A DNA stretch of 64,000 nt from Epibacterium sp. Ofav1-8 (GCF_022348185.1 NZ_JAKRFD010000014.1:62001-126000); one strand, 5' to 3'; shown: positions 7,418 through 16,043, counted from the first letter of the stretch. Program-made: numbers and translations. The notes: a model not told the origin generated them from the letters alone.

Positions 7418-9871
7418 TCAGACCTTTACACGATCCGATTTGGGATCATACATCGGCCGGAGCGATGCCTCGGCGCGCACCCGGGTGCCGCATACGTCGA
7501 TCTCGTAGGTAGACGCCAGAACCTGCGCCGCGGTTTCCCCCGCGCAAGGAACATAGCCCAGGCCGATGGCGCCGCCGAGGGTGTGACCGTAGTTCCCAGA
7601 CGACAGGTAGCCCACATACTCGCCATCGCGCAGGATCGGCTCGTTGTGAAACAGCAGCGGCTCCGGGTCGGTGAGGCGGAATTGCACAAGACGTTTCTGG
7701 GGGCCGGTCTCCTTACGCTGTGCCACTGCCGCACGGCCGATGAAATCGCAACCCTTGTCGAGTTTGACCGCAAATCCCAGCCCGGCATCCACCACATGAT
7801 CCTCGCAGGTGATGTCATGGCCGAAATGGCGAAAGCCTTTCTCGATCCGGCAGCTGTCCATCATGTGCATGCCGCAGAGCTTGAGATCCATCTCCTGCCC
7901 GGCCTGCCACAGGGTTTCGAACACATGACCCGCCATGTCGGTGGGCACATAGATTTCCCATCCCAGCTCGCCCACATAGGTGACGCGGTGAACGCGCGCC
8001 AGCCCCATGCCGATCTCGATCTCCTGCGCGGTGCCAAAGGGGTTCACGGTGTTGGAAAAATCACTGGGCGAGACCTTCTGCAACAGGGTGCGCGCGTTTG
8101 GTCCCATCACCGCCAGCACGCCCTCGCCCGCCGTCACATCGGTGATGACCACGTTGAAGTCCCCCTTGTGACGCGCCATCCAGGTCTGATCGGCAAGCCG
8201 CGTGGCCGCCGGTGTCACCACGAGGTAGGCCGTCTCCGACAGCCGGGTGACGGTCACGTCAGCCTCGATCCCGCCCCTGCGGTTGAGGAACTGGGTATAG
8301 ACGATCTTGCCCACCGGCACGGCATAATCACCGCCGCCGATGTAGTTCAGGAACGCCTCGGCCTCCGGCCCTTCGACGCGGATCTTACCGAAGGAGGACA
8401 TGTCGTACATGCCGACATTCTCGCGCACGGCACGATGTTCCGCAGCCGAGTTTTCAAACCAGTTCTGGCGTTTCCAACTGTATTCATAGTCTTTGGTCTG
8501 GTCCGGCTGCGCAAACCAGTTGGCGCGCTCCCAGCCCGCCAGTTCGCCAAAGACGGCGCCCTGATCCTTCAGATGGTGATGAAAGGGGGTGCGGCGCACC
8601 CCGCGTGCCGTTGCCTTCTGCCGGTAGGGGAAGTGATCCGCATACAGCAGCCCAAGCGTTTCTCTGGAGCGTTCAAACAGATAGTGTCGGTTGCCTTGAA
8701 AGGGCTGCATCCGCGCGATGTCGACGTCGCCGAGGTCAAAGGGTTTCTCGCCCTCCTCCATCCACTGCGCCAGCGCCATGCCCGCGCCGCCTGCGGATTG
8801 AATACCGATCGAGTTGAACCCCGCCGCAACCCAGACATTGTCCATCTCCGGCGCCAGGCCCAGGTGATAGGCATCATCCGGGGTGAAGCTCTCCGGCCCG
8901 TTAAAGAACGTATGTATCCCGGCCTCGGCCAGCATCGGCATCCGGTTCACCGCAGCCTCCAGGATCGGCTCAAAGTGATCGAAATCCTCGGGTAGCTGAT
9001 CAAATTCGAAACTGTCGGGGATGCCCGCCATGCCCCAGGGTTTGGCGTTGGGCTCAAACGCGCCAAGCAGGATCTTGCCTGCGTCCTCCTTGTAGTAGGC
9101 GCATTCGTCCGGCACCCGCAGCACCGGCAGTTGGGTGAGGTCGGGGATGTTCTCGGTGACAATATAGAAATGCTCGCAGGCATGCAGCGGGACGTTGACA
9201 CCGGCCATGCGCCCCACCTCTCGCCCCCACATGCCGGCGCAGTTCACGATCATGTCGCAGGCGATATGCCCCTGATCCGCGCCGTCATCAGAGCACCAGT
9301 CGACGCCGGTGACACGACGCCCATCGCGACGGATGCCGCTGACCTTCACCCGTTCCTTGATCAGCGCGCCCTGTTGCCGTGCGCCCTTTGCCAGCGCCAG
9401 CGCGATATTGGCCGGGTCTCCCTGCCCGTCCCGTGGCAGCCAGACACCTGCGGTGACGTCCTCGATATTGAGGTGATCGTAGCGGGCCTTGACTTCCTGG
9501 GGCGAGATCTCCTCGACCTCCACCCCGAAGGCGCGGGCCATGGCGGCCTGGCGGAAGATTTCTTCGCGGCGCTCCTCGGTCAGGGCCACGGTGATCGAAC
9601 CGCAGCGCTTGAACCCGGTGGCAACGCCGGTTTCCGCCTCCAGCGCGCCGTAGAGTTCCTGACTGTATTTCGCCAGCTTGGTCATATTCGCGGTGGCGCG
9701 CAGCTGCGCGATGAGGCCCGCCGCGTGCCAGGTGGTCCCGGAGGTAAGCTGCTTGCGTTCCAGAAGCACCACATCCTTCCAGCCGAGTTTGGTCAGGTGA
9801 TAGGCGACGGAACAGCCCACGACGCCACCGCCAATGATGACGACACGGGCCTGTTCTGGGAGATCTGCCAT
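7418..9871 (-). CDS. FAD-dependent oxidoreductase with GcvT domain (dimethylglycine/sarcosine dehydrogenase type), copy A
   Basis: An 817-residue protein. The N-terminal half is a DAO-type flavin domain: dinucleotide motif VVIIGGGVVGC at residues 10-20 and SGTTWHAAG around His49, the site of covalent FAD attachment in rat dimethylglycine dehydrogenase. The C-terminal half (about 430-810) is a GcvT folate-binding domain (ERANWFAQP, MYDMSSFGK, GELGWEIYVP). Family members oxidatively demethylate N-methyl amino acids, passing the one-carbon unit to tetrahydrofolate or releasing formaldehyde. The ATG has GGAGCCTCACC upstream. It is the last gene of a unit with copy B and a GFA protein. The exact substrate cannot be read. 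Confidence 0.85.
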   Translation of the reverse strand: MADLPEQARVVIIGGGVVGCSVAYHLTKLGWKDVVLLERKQLTSGTTWHAAGLIAQLRATANMTKLAKYSQELYGALEAETGVATGFKRCGSITVALTEERREEIFRQAAMARAFGVEVEEISPQEVKARYDHLNIEDVTAGVWLPRDGQGDPANIALALAKGARQQGALIKERVKVSGIRRDGRRVTGVDWCSDDGADQGHIACDMIVNCAGMWGREVGRMAGVNVPLHACEHFYIVTENIPDLTQLPVLRVPDECAYYKEDAGKILLGAFEPNAKPWGMAGIPDSFEFDQLPEDFDHFEPILEAAVNRMPMLAEAGIHTFFNGPESFTPDDAYHLGLAPEMDNVWVAAGFNSIGIQSAGGAGMALAQWMEEGEKPFDLGDVDIARMQPFQGNRHYLFERSRETLGLLYADHFPYRQKATARGVRRTPFHHHLKDQGAVFGELAGWERANWFAQPDQTKDYEYSWKRQNWFENSAAEHRAVRENVGMYDMSSFGKIRVEGPEAEAFLNYIGGGDYAVPVGKIVYTQFLNRRGGIEADVTVTRLSETAYLVVTPAATRLADQTWMARHKGDFNVVITDVTAGEGVLAVMGPNARTLLQKVSPSDFSNTVNPFGTAQEIEIGMGLARVHRVTYVGELGWEIYVPTDMAGHVFETLWQAGQEMDLKLCGMHMMDSCRIEKGFRHFGHDITCEDHVVDAGLGFAVKLDKGCDFIGRAAVAQRKETGPQKRLVQFRLTDPEPLLFHNEPILRDGEYVGYLSSGNYGHTLGGAIGLGYVPCAGETAAQVLASTYEIDVCGTRVRAEASLRPMYDPKSDRVKV

Positions 9872-9894
9872 GGTGAGGCTCCTTTCATGCAGGC

Positions 9895-9945
9895 GGTTCG
9901 CCGGGGGCGCTGCCCCCGGACCCCCGGGATATTTGAGAGAAGATG
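9895..9945. repeat. Rhodobacteraceae-style intergenic palindromic element
   Basis: Between the two GcvT-type genes lies a GC-rich palindrome, CCGGGGGC (9901-9908) with GCCCCCGG (9912-9919), followed by ACCCCCGGGATATTTGAGAG. I recall very similar sequence between genes in many Rhodobacteraceae genomes. It may act as a REP-like mobile hairpin, an mRNA stabiliser or an attenuator lowering expression of copy A. No other copy is visible in this window. Confidence 0.5.
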
Positions 9946-9950
9946 AAGGC

Positions 9951-12395
9951 TCAGGCGCGCAGGCGCAGGTTGTCCGGATCCCAGAGCGGTTGATCGGGCT
10001 GCACCACGGCGCGGTGTTTGCTGCCGTAGATTTCCACCTCGAGTTCGGTGCCCGGGGATGCAAGGTCCGCCCGGACCATACCCAGCGCGATCGAGGCGCC
10101 GACCCGGTAGCCCCAGTCGCCCGACGTGGTTTCACCGACAATCTCGTCCCCCTTCCAGAGGCAGGACATATAGGGCGCGTCCGCCTCCGCCGCGTCGACC
10201 AGAAGGGTCACAAAGCGTTTCTTTGGCCCTTCTTTCTGCTCGGCCAGGAGCGCCGCCTTGCCCGGGAAATCCTGCACTTTGTCGAGCCTGACAAACCGGT
10301 CCAACCCACCCTCGAACAGGCTGTAGTCGGTGGACAGGTCGCCCTTCCACGCGCGATAGCCCTTTTCGATGCGCAAACTGTTCAGCGCATACATGCCGAA
10401 GGGTTTGGCGCCTGCCACAAGCAGGGCCGCGTAGATGTCCGGCATGTGGTCGTTCAGCGCGTGAACCTCCCAGCCAAGTTCACCGGCGAAGGACACGCGC
10501 ACGAGATGGGCAGGCTGTCCGGCCACGGTGGCCGCCTGATGGCTGAGCCACCCGCGCGCGAGGTCGGCATCTGTCAGAGGGCCGAGGATCTCGCGCGAGT
10601 TTGGCCCGGTGACGATTAGCGTGTCGCGCGTGGTGGTGACATCCTCCAGCCGGATCCCCTCCGGCAGGGCCGCGCGCAGGAGATCACGGTCGTGCCATTG
10701 GGCGCTGGCGGCGGTGATCATCGTGAACTCATCCTCACCGCGGCGCAGGCAGGACATCTCTGTCAGGATGCGGCCACGCGGATCAGCAACATAAACAAGG
10801 TTCATCCGCCCCACCTTGGGCAGGGCACCGGTGATGAGCCCGCGCAACGCCTCTGCCGCGCCGTCGCCGGAGATCGCAAACCGCGAAAACCCCGGCAGAT
10901 CCAGCACGCCGCAGTGATCGCGCACCGCCTCGCATTCCTCCCGGATGCGCTGCTGCCAGGGACCGGAGCGTTCCCAGGTGTGGGTCGTCTCTGGCGCGGT
11001 GTCATCGCCCGGCTGCGCAAACCAGTTGGCGCGCTCCCAACCATTGTAGGCCCCCATCTGGCCGCCCTGCGCAAGAACCTGATCATGCACCGGCGAGCGT
11101 TTCTTGTTGCGCCCGGCGGGCCATTCGTGACGGGGGAAATGCATGGCGTATTCGTTGCCATAAACCTCCATGCCCTTTTGCACGCAATAGTCGTGATCGG
11201 TGTAATCGGTGAACCGGCGCGGGTCGCAGGACCACATGTCCCATTCGGTCTGCCCGTCGACGATCCATTCCGCCAGCACCTTGCCCGCGCCGCCGCCCTG
11301 GGCGATGCCGAAGGTAAAGACACAGGCCTCGAAGGCATTCTTGACGCCGGGCATGGGGCCGAGCAGCGGCAGGCCATCGGGGGCGTAGGGGATCGGGCCA
11401 TTGATCACCCGCGAGACACCGGACCTGGCCATCAGCGGCACCCGCGCCATTGCGTCGGTGACGATATCCTCGATCCGGTCAAGGTCATCGGACCAGAGCT
11501 GGAAAGAGAAATCCTCCGGCATCGGATCGTCTGATGTGTCCCAATGGGCGCGGCAGTTCGGCTCGTAGGGGCCGAGGTTGTAGCCGTGTTTTTCCTGGCG
11601 CAGATAGTAGGAGACATCGACGTCGCGCAAGAGAGGCAGCTTCTTGCCGGTGGCCTTGGTGTGGGCCTCGATCTCGGGGATTTCCTCGGTCAGCAGATAC
11701 TGGTGGCTCATCACCATCATCGGCACGGTGCGACCGCCGTAGGGTTTGAACCACTCACCGACCCGTTGCGCATAATAGCCGGCGGCATTCACCACATGGT
11801 CGCAGGCGATGTCGCCCTTGTCGGTGTGCACGATCCAGCCGTCCCCGGTCTGGGTGACACCGGTGGCGGGGCAGAAACGGATGATCCGCTGCCCCATGTC
11901 GCGCGCGCCCTTGGCCAGCGCCTGGGTCACCTGCGCCGGGTCGATGTCGCCGTCGTTGGGATCATAGAGCGCTCCAGCCAGATCATGCGTCTCTATAAAG
12001 GGATAAAGCGCCTTGACCTCTTCCGGTGTCAGGATCTTGATATCCATTCCCTGATAGCGCCCCATGGCGGCGGCGCGTTCGAACTCCTGCATGCGCTCCT
12101 TGGAATGCGCCAGCCGGATCGACCCGGTCTGGTGGTAGTTCATCGGATAGTCGACCTCTGCGCCAAGGCGGGCATAAAGCTCGGTCGAGTAGCGCTGCAT
12201 GTTCATGATCGACCACGATGTCGAAAACGTCGGCACATTGCCTGCCGCGTGCCAGGTGGAGCCGGCGGTCAGCTCGTTCTTTTCCAGAAGAACGCAGTCG
12301 GTCCAGCCCTTCTTGGCCAGATGATACAGCGCGGAGCAGCCGACAACGCCGCCTCCGATGATGACGACGCGGGCCTGTGTGGGAAAATCAGACAT
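9951..12395 (-). CDS. FAD-dependent oxidoreductase with GcvT domain (dimethylglycine/sarcosine dehydrogenase type), copy B
   Basis: An 814-residue paralogue of the downstream gene with the same two-domain plan: VVIIGGGVVGCSALYH at residues 10-25 and the covalent-FAD motif AGSTWHAAG with His49. The GcvT half starts near residue 430 (ERANWFAQPGDD) and contains GELGWEVHALND and EKGYRAWKGDLSTDYS. Its flavin domain differs from copy A after the WHAAG motif (FSTSWSIMNMQRYS against ATANMTKLAKYS), so the two probably accept different substrates, for example successive demethylation steps. That is inference. It starts 30 nt after the GFA gene with a clear AAGGAG. Confidence 0.85.
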   Translation of the reverse strand: MSDFPTQARVVIIGGGVVGCSALYHLAKKGWTDCVLLEKNELTAGSTWHAAGNVPTFSTSWSIMNMQRYSTELYARLGAEVDYPMNYHQTGSIRLAHSKERMQEFERAAAMGRYQGMDIKILTPEEVKALYPFIETHDLAGALYDPNDGDIDPAQVTQALAKGARDMGQRIIRFCPATGVTQTGDGWIVHTDKGDIACDHVVNAAGYYAQRVGEWFKPYGGRTVPMMVMSHQYLLTEEIPEIEAHTKATGKKLPLLRDVDVSYYLRQEKHGYNLGPYEPNCRAHWDTSDDPMPEDFSFQLWSDDLDRIEDIVTDAMARVPLMARSGVSRVINGPIPYAPDGLPLLGPMPGVKNAFEACVFTFGIAQGGGAGKVLAEWIVDGQTEWDMWSCDPRRFTDYTDHDYCVQKGMEVYGNEYAMHFPRHEWPAGRNKKRSPVHDQVLAQGGQMGAYNGWERANWFAQPGDDTAPETTHTWERSGPWQQRIREECEAVRDHCGVLDLPGFSRFAISGDGAAEALRGLITGALPKVGRMNLVYVADPRGRILTEMSCLRRGEDEFTMITAASAQWHDRDLLRAALPEGIRLEDVTTTRDTLIVTGPNSREILGPLTDADLARGWLSHQAATVAGQPAHLVRVSFAGELGWEVHALNDHMPDIYAALLVAGAKPFGMYALNSLRIEKGYRAWKGDLSTDYSLFEGGLDRFVRLDKVQDFPGKAALLAEQKEGPKKRFVTLLVDAAEADAPYMSCLWKGDEIVGETTSGDWGYRVGASIALGMVRADLASPGTELEVEIYGSKHRAVVQPDQPLWDPDNLRLRA

Positions 12396-12425
12396 GGTCG
12401 GCTCCTTCTTGCAAGGGGTGGCAGG

Positions 12426-12797
12426 TCAGGCGTTTTGCGGCAGACCGTCGGCGATCTCGTAGTAGTCGCCCTTGTCGGCCACGAAGATGTGCTTTTCGAG
12501 GGTGATCCCAGTGGGGGCGGCAACCGCACCAAGCGCAAAACTGGTGGTGTCTTCCTCCAGCGCCTTCCAGAACAGAAAGGAGCCGCATGTGGCGCAGAAC
12601 CCGCGCTTGGCACCGGGGCTGGAGGCAAACCAGGTGACATCGCCGGTGATGGTCAGATCCGTGTCCGCCACATAGGCCGAGGACCAGATGCCGCCGGACT
12701 GGCGCCGGCATTGGCCGCAGTGGCACATCGACGGCCCCCGTGGGTCCGCCTCGGTTTCAAACTGTATATTGCCGCACAGGCAGTTTCCCTTGATCAT
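12426..12797 (-). CDS. GFA-family (glutathione-dependent formaldehyde-activating fold) protein
   Basis: A 123-residue Mss4-like zinc protein. The GFA cysteine pattern is complete: Cys6/Cys8 in CLCG, then MCHCGQCRR (Cys25, 27, 30) and CATCGS near residue 70, which together hold two zinc ions in the family. The founding member Gfa was proposed to speed S-hydroxymethylglutathione formation from formaldehyde, a role later questioned. Its start overlaps the lysE stop (ATGA). It precedes two demethylating dehydrogenases that can release formaldehyde, so a role in handling that product is attractive but unproven. Confidence 0.8.
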   Translation of the reverse strand: MIKGNCLCGNIQFETEADPRGPSMCHCGQCRRQSGGIWSSAYVADTDLTITGDVTWFASSPGAKRGFCATCGSFLFWKALEEDTTSFALGAVAAPTGITLEKHIFVADKGDYYEIADGLPQNA

Positions 12798-13423
12798 GAT
12801 GCTGTCTCCAGATTTGGGGTGCTGCTGGCGCCCAGAAGGACGCCATAGACAATGAAACAGATCGCCAGCAGGCGGCGGATCCAGACGTTGAAGACCGCTG
12901 CCAGCGCCGCCCGGCCCATGCCGACGCCCAGCAGCGTGAAGCCGGTGTAGCTGAGCGTTGTCAGCGTCAGCGCGGTTGGCACGATGACGGCCATCTGCGA
13001 CCAGATCGGCACATCGGGCTGCACGAACTGCGAAAAGGCGGCGAGGTAGCCCGCGACGCTCTTGGGGTTGATCGTCGCCACCGCCAGCGCATGCAGGTAG
13101 ACATGCCGCGCCGGACGTTCGGCCACCGGCACCGGGTTTGTCGCATTGCGCCAGCCGCGGATGCCCTGAAAGATCAAAAAACCCGCGCCGGCCAGCTTTG
13201 CGATGAAAAACCCGGTGGGCGAGGCCGCAATCAACGCCGTGATCCCAAGCGCGGACAGCAGCAGGAACGCAGTCGCCTGGGTCAGGATGCCCAGCACCCC
13301 CAACATCGCCTTGCCAAACCCCAGGCTCATGCCGTTGGAGATGCAATTGACCGCATTCGGCCCCGGCGTGGTGACAAACGCGGCCCAGAACAGGGCAAAG
13401 ACGATCCAGGCATCAAAGCTCAT
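12794..13423 (-). CDS. LysE/RhtB-family amino acid exporter
   Basis: A 209-residue inner-membrane protein with about six hydrophobic segments. The LysE-family signature is seen in TPGPNAVNCISNGMSLG near residue 20, and ATINPKSVAGYLAAF near residue 118 matches the second conserved loop. Members export basic amino acids, homoserine, threonine or other metabolites by proton antiport. It is coupled by a 4-base overlap to the GFA gene and lies 75 nt after the XRE-cupin regulator. The context suggests export of an amino-acid-like substrate or product of the dehydrogenases; the substrate is unknown. Confidence 0.8.
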   Translation of the reverse strand: MSFDAWIVFALFWAAFVTTPGPNAVNCISNGMSLGFGKAMLGVLGILTQATAFLLLSALGITALIAASPTGFFIAKLAGAGFLIFQGIRGWRNATNPVPVAERPARHVYLHALAVATINPKSVAGYLAAFSQFVQPDVPIWSQMAVIVPTALTLTTLSYTGFTLLGVGMGRAALAAVFNVWIRRLLAICFIVYGVLLGASSTPNLETAS

Positions 13424-13498
13424 GCGCAGCCCCCGGCGTCATGACAAACGCCCCTCGCGCGGCGCGCGGCAACGGGTGGAAGACCGCAGCCAGTCGCA

Positions 13499-14068
13499 TC
13501 AATACACCGGCGGCGCGATGACCCAGATGACGACACAGGGCACGTCATAGGGGTTCGACCACTGAAAGGGCTCGTGGCGGATGCGGAAACTGTCGCCGGG
13601 GCCGACGGTGAAATGCCGGGTCCCGATCTGCAGATCGAGGTGGCCGGAGATCACATAGGCCACCTCTTGTGTCGGGCGATGGGCCGGCGCCTGCATGCGC
13701 GCGTGCGGGGCAAAGGTGGAATGCACCATCTCGAAGTCGTCAGTCAGATCGGGTGAGAGCAGTTCCTCGATCAGCCCTTCCTCGCCGGAGCCCATGGGCC
13801 GCCGGGCCCCCGCACGCACAATATAGCCCTGTTCCGCCACCGGGGCGGAGGCATGGGCAAACAGCATCGACATCGGCACATCCAGGCATTTTGCAATCTG
13901 CCGCAGGTCGGAGATCGACGGCTCCGACTTGTCCCGCTCCACCTGGCTGAGCCATCCCACCGAGCGCCCCATGCGGGCCGAAAGATCCGCAAGCGTGATC
14001 CCCCGCGCCCGCCGCAGCGCGCGCAGATCAGCGCCAAGCGTGGTGAGAGCGGGCGTGTGGTCGTTCAA
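13499..14068 (-). CDS. XRE-family regulator with C-terminal cupin sensor domain
   Basis: A 189-residue protein. Residues 10-65 form an XRE/Cro helix-turn-helix (LGADLRALRRARGITLADLS, then SVGWLSQVERDKSEPSIS), and residues 105-185 a cupin_2 barrel with AHRPTQEVAYVISG and GPGDSFRIRHEPFQWSN. Such regulators often sense small metabolites (amines, amino acids) in the cupin pocket. It begins with TTG at 14068, supported by GGAGG (complement of 14074-14078) five bases upstream. Two matching 25-bp palindromes precede it at 14088-14151. It heads the LysE-GFA-GcvT gene run and is the likely regulator of that unit. Confidence 0.88.
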   Translation of the reverse strand: MNDHTPALTTLGADLRALRRARGITLADLSARMGRSVGWLSQVERDKSEPSISDLRQIAKCLDVPMSMLFAHASAPVAEQGYIVRAGARRPMGSGEEGLIEELLSPDLTDDFEMVHSTFAPHARMQAPAHRPTQEVAYVISGHLDLQIGTRHFTVGPGDSFRIRHEPFQWSNPYDVPCVVIWVIAPPVY

Positions 14069-14087
14069 ATGCGCCTCCAGCGGGGTT

Positions 14088-14112
14088 GTGAAATTTACAT
14101 CTCAATTTTCAC
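14088..14112. promoter_or_regulatory. Operator-like palindrome 1 of the XRE-cupin gene
   Basis: GTGAAA (14088-14093) and TTTCAC (14107-14112) are inverted half-sites separated by 13 nt. The same geometry recurs at 14127-14151. The position, 20 nt upstream of the TTG start and beside the ribosome site, suits autorepression. Confidence 0.65.
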
Positions 14113-14126
14113 CATGCACGATTCTC

Positions 14127-14151
14127 GTGAAATTCCAAAGCGAAATTTCAC
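14127..14151. promoter_or_regulatory. Operator-like palindrome 2 of the XRE-cupin gene
   Basis: GTGAAA (14127-14132) and TTTCAC (14146-14151), again separated by 13 nt and extended by a flanking C/G pair. The four half-sites along the region start 19, 20 and 19 nt apart, close to two helical turns each, so they lie on one face of the DNA. This fits cooperative binding of two regulator dimers. Confidence 0.65.
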
Positions 14152-14164
14152 GGGTACTGTCAGG

Positions 14165-14195
14165 ACAAAAAAAACCGGCGCAGGCTGCGCCGGTT
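14165..14195 (-). terminator. Intrinsic terminator of the free-Met-R-sulfoxide reductase gene
   Basis: Stem AACCGGCGCA (14173-14182) and TGCGCCGGTT (14186-14195). On the minus strand it ends in an uninterrupted T-run, 35 nt after the stop codon at 14230. Confidence 0.85.
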
Positions 14196-14229
14196 GTCTA
14201 CAGTTTAGATCGTTGGATCGGCCGCAGGC

Positions 14230-14685
14230 TCAGAGCGTGCCAAAGACCTGCGCAAGCAGCGCCTGAAGGTGCTCGGCATCTTCGGCGGTGAAGGCCGCGG
14301 GCCGGTCGCTATCGATATCAAGCACGGCGATCACCTCGCCTTTGCCGTTGCGCACCGGCAGCACGATCTCTGATCGGGTGGAGGAGGAGCAGGCGATATG
14401 GCCGGGGAAGGCCTCGACGTCCTCGACCAGTTGCACCTCGCCGGTGCGGGCGGCCGCCCCGCAGACTCCGCGCGAAAACGGAATGACCAGGCACCCGTGA
14501 CCGCCCTGATAGGGGCCGATCTTCAGCACCTCGGGTTCGGTCACCCGATAAAAACCCGTCCAGTCAAAGCGCTCATCGGCATGATGCAGCTCACACGCCA
14601 CTGTCGCCATCAACGCAACCGCGTCGGTTTCGCCCTCGGTCAATGCCGCCACCGTCTTGGCCAGCTCGGAATAGTTCACCCGCAT
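14230..14685 (-). CDS. GAF-domain free methionine-(R)-sulfoxide reductase
   Basis: A 151-residue single GAF domain. It reduces free (not protein-bound) L-methionine-R-sulfoxide, with thioredoxin as electron donor in the family. Three cysteines, Cys65 (GGHGCLVIPF), Cys75 (SRGVCGAAA) and Cys99 (GHIACSSSTRSE), are spaced 10 and 24 apart, exactly as the catalytic Cys84/94/118 set of the E. coli enzyme. DWTGFYR at residues 41-47 and VLDIDS near the end are further family marks. It is probably monocistronic, with its own terminator. Confidence 0.9.
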   Translation of the reverse strand: MRVNYSELAKTVAALTEGETDAVALMATVACELHHADERFDWTGFYRVTEPEVLKIGPYQGGHGCLVIPFSRGVCGAAARTGEVQLVEDVEAFPGHIACSSSTRSEIVLPVRNGKGEVIAVLDIDSDRPAAFTAEDAEHLQALLAQVFGTL

Positions 14686-14774
14686 TGGAGTTTTGCCTTT
14701 TCTGAATATGAAGAGGAGGGTCCCCCCCTCCTCAATCCTGTCTCATCTCGTGGACAGCGCGCGTCGCTTTGGAG

Positions 14775-15947
14775 TCAGACCCGCTCGATCGCGATCGCCG
14801 TGCCTTCACCGCCGCCAATGCAGATTGCCGCAACGCCGCGCTGCAACCCGCGGGTTTCAAGCGCGTGCAGCAGGGTCACGATAATACGCGCCCCCGACGC
14901 GCCGATCGGATGCCCCAGAGCACAGGCGCCACCGTTCACGTTCACCTTGTCACGCGACAGGCCCATCTCCCGCATGAAGGCCATCGGAACCACCGCAAAG
15001 GCTTCGTTCACCTCCCACAGGTCCACGTCTTCCACATCCCAACCGATCCGGGTCAGCAGCTTGCGCGCGGCAGGAACCGGCGCGGTGGTGAACCATCCCG
15101 GCGCCTGGGCGTGGCTGGCATGCCCCAGAATATGCGCCTTGACCTGCAACCCGCGCGCCGCCGCCGCATCCTCGGACGCCAGCACCAGCGCCGCGGCGCC
15201 GTCCGAGATCGAAGAGGCATTCGCCGCCGTCACGGTGCCGTTTTCGCGGAACGCCGGTTTCAGCGTCGGGATCTTGTCGGGACGCGCCGATTTCGGCTGT
15301 TCGTCAGAGTCGGTCACCACCTCACCTTTGCGTGTTTTCACAACCACTTCGGTGATTTCATTGGCAAATGCGCCACTGTCCTGCGCGGCCAGCGCATTGG
15401 ACAGCGACCCCAGCGCAAACTCATCCTGCTCCTCGCGGCTGAACTGGTAGAACTCCGCACAGTCCTCCGCAAAGGTCCCCATCAGGCGCCCCTTGTCATA
15501 GGCGTCTTCCAGCCCGTCGAGGAACATGTGGTCGATGACCTGACCATGCCCGATCCGGGCGCCCGCGCGCATCTTCGGCAGCAGGTAGGGCGCATTGGTC
15601 ATGCTCTCCATGCCGCCGGCGACCATCACATCAGCCCCGCCGAGCGCCAGCCGGTCGAACGCCATCATCGCCGCCTTCATGCCGGAGCCACACATCTTGT
15701 TCAGCGTGGTGGCGGGGACTTCCTCGCTCAGCCCCGCGGCGAACCCGGCCTGACGCGCCGGCGCCTGTCCCTGCCCGGCGGGCAGCACACAGCCCATCAG
15801 CACCTCATCCACCGTGGTCGCGCCCGCGCGCTGCAGCGCGGCCTTGATCGCCGCGCCGCCCAGCTCGGCTGCGGTTACACCTTCATACATCCCTTGGAAA
15901 CCGCCCATCGGTGTCCGGGCCGCGCCTGCGATCGCAATTCTGGCCAT
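14775..15947 (-). CDS. Acetyl-CoA acetyltransferase (thiolase)
   Basis: A 390-residue type II thiolase that condenses two acyl-CoA molecules to a 3-ketoacyl-CoA or cleaves one. All catalytic motifs are present: nucleophile Cys in NKMCGSGMKA (about residue 88), NEAFA with the active-site His region, and GGACALGHPIGASGAR with the second catalytic Cys/His group near residue 375. A strong AAGGAG lies before ATG 15947. No phaB or other polyhydroxyalkanoate gene is adjacent, so it may serve ketone, leucine or general acetoacetyl-CoA metabolism. A weak GC hairpin (14713-14733) follows. Confidence 0.9.
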   Translation of the reverse strand: MARIAIAGAARTPMGGFQGMYEGVTAAELGGAAIKAALQRAGATTVDEVLMGCVLPAGQGQAPARQAGFAAGLSEEVPATTLNKMCGSGMKAAMMAFDRLALGGADVMVAGGMESMTNAPYLLPKMRAGARIGHGQVIDHMFLDGLEDAYDKGRLMGTFAEDCAEFYQFSREEQDEFALGSLSNALAAQDSGAFANEITEVVVKTRKGEVVTDSDEQPKSARPDKIPTLKPAFRENGTVTAANASSISDGAAALVLASEDAAAARGLQVKAHILGHASHAQAPGWFTTAPVPAARKLLTRIGWDVEDVDLWEVNEAFAVVPMAFMREMGLSRDKVNVNGGACALGHPIGASGARIIVTLLHALETRGLQRGVAAICIGGGEGTAIAIERV

Positions 15948-16043
15948 TCTTTCGACTCCTTCAATTTTCTAAACTATCCATACTGAATGATAACATTTAA
16001 GGTCTAGGGTGAGTTCCAAGTAAGACGAGCCGAGGAACATGAA

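Noticed and set aside
7583-8995. Plus-strand frame across the GcvT-type dehydrogenase A gene
   Set aside because: Antisense to a complete flavoprotein gene and without family similarity.
14713-14733. GAGGAGGG/CCCTCCTC hairpin after the thiolase gene as a terminator
   Set aside because: The loop and flanks lack a T-run on the minus strand; kept only as a weak possibility in the thiolase entry.
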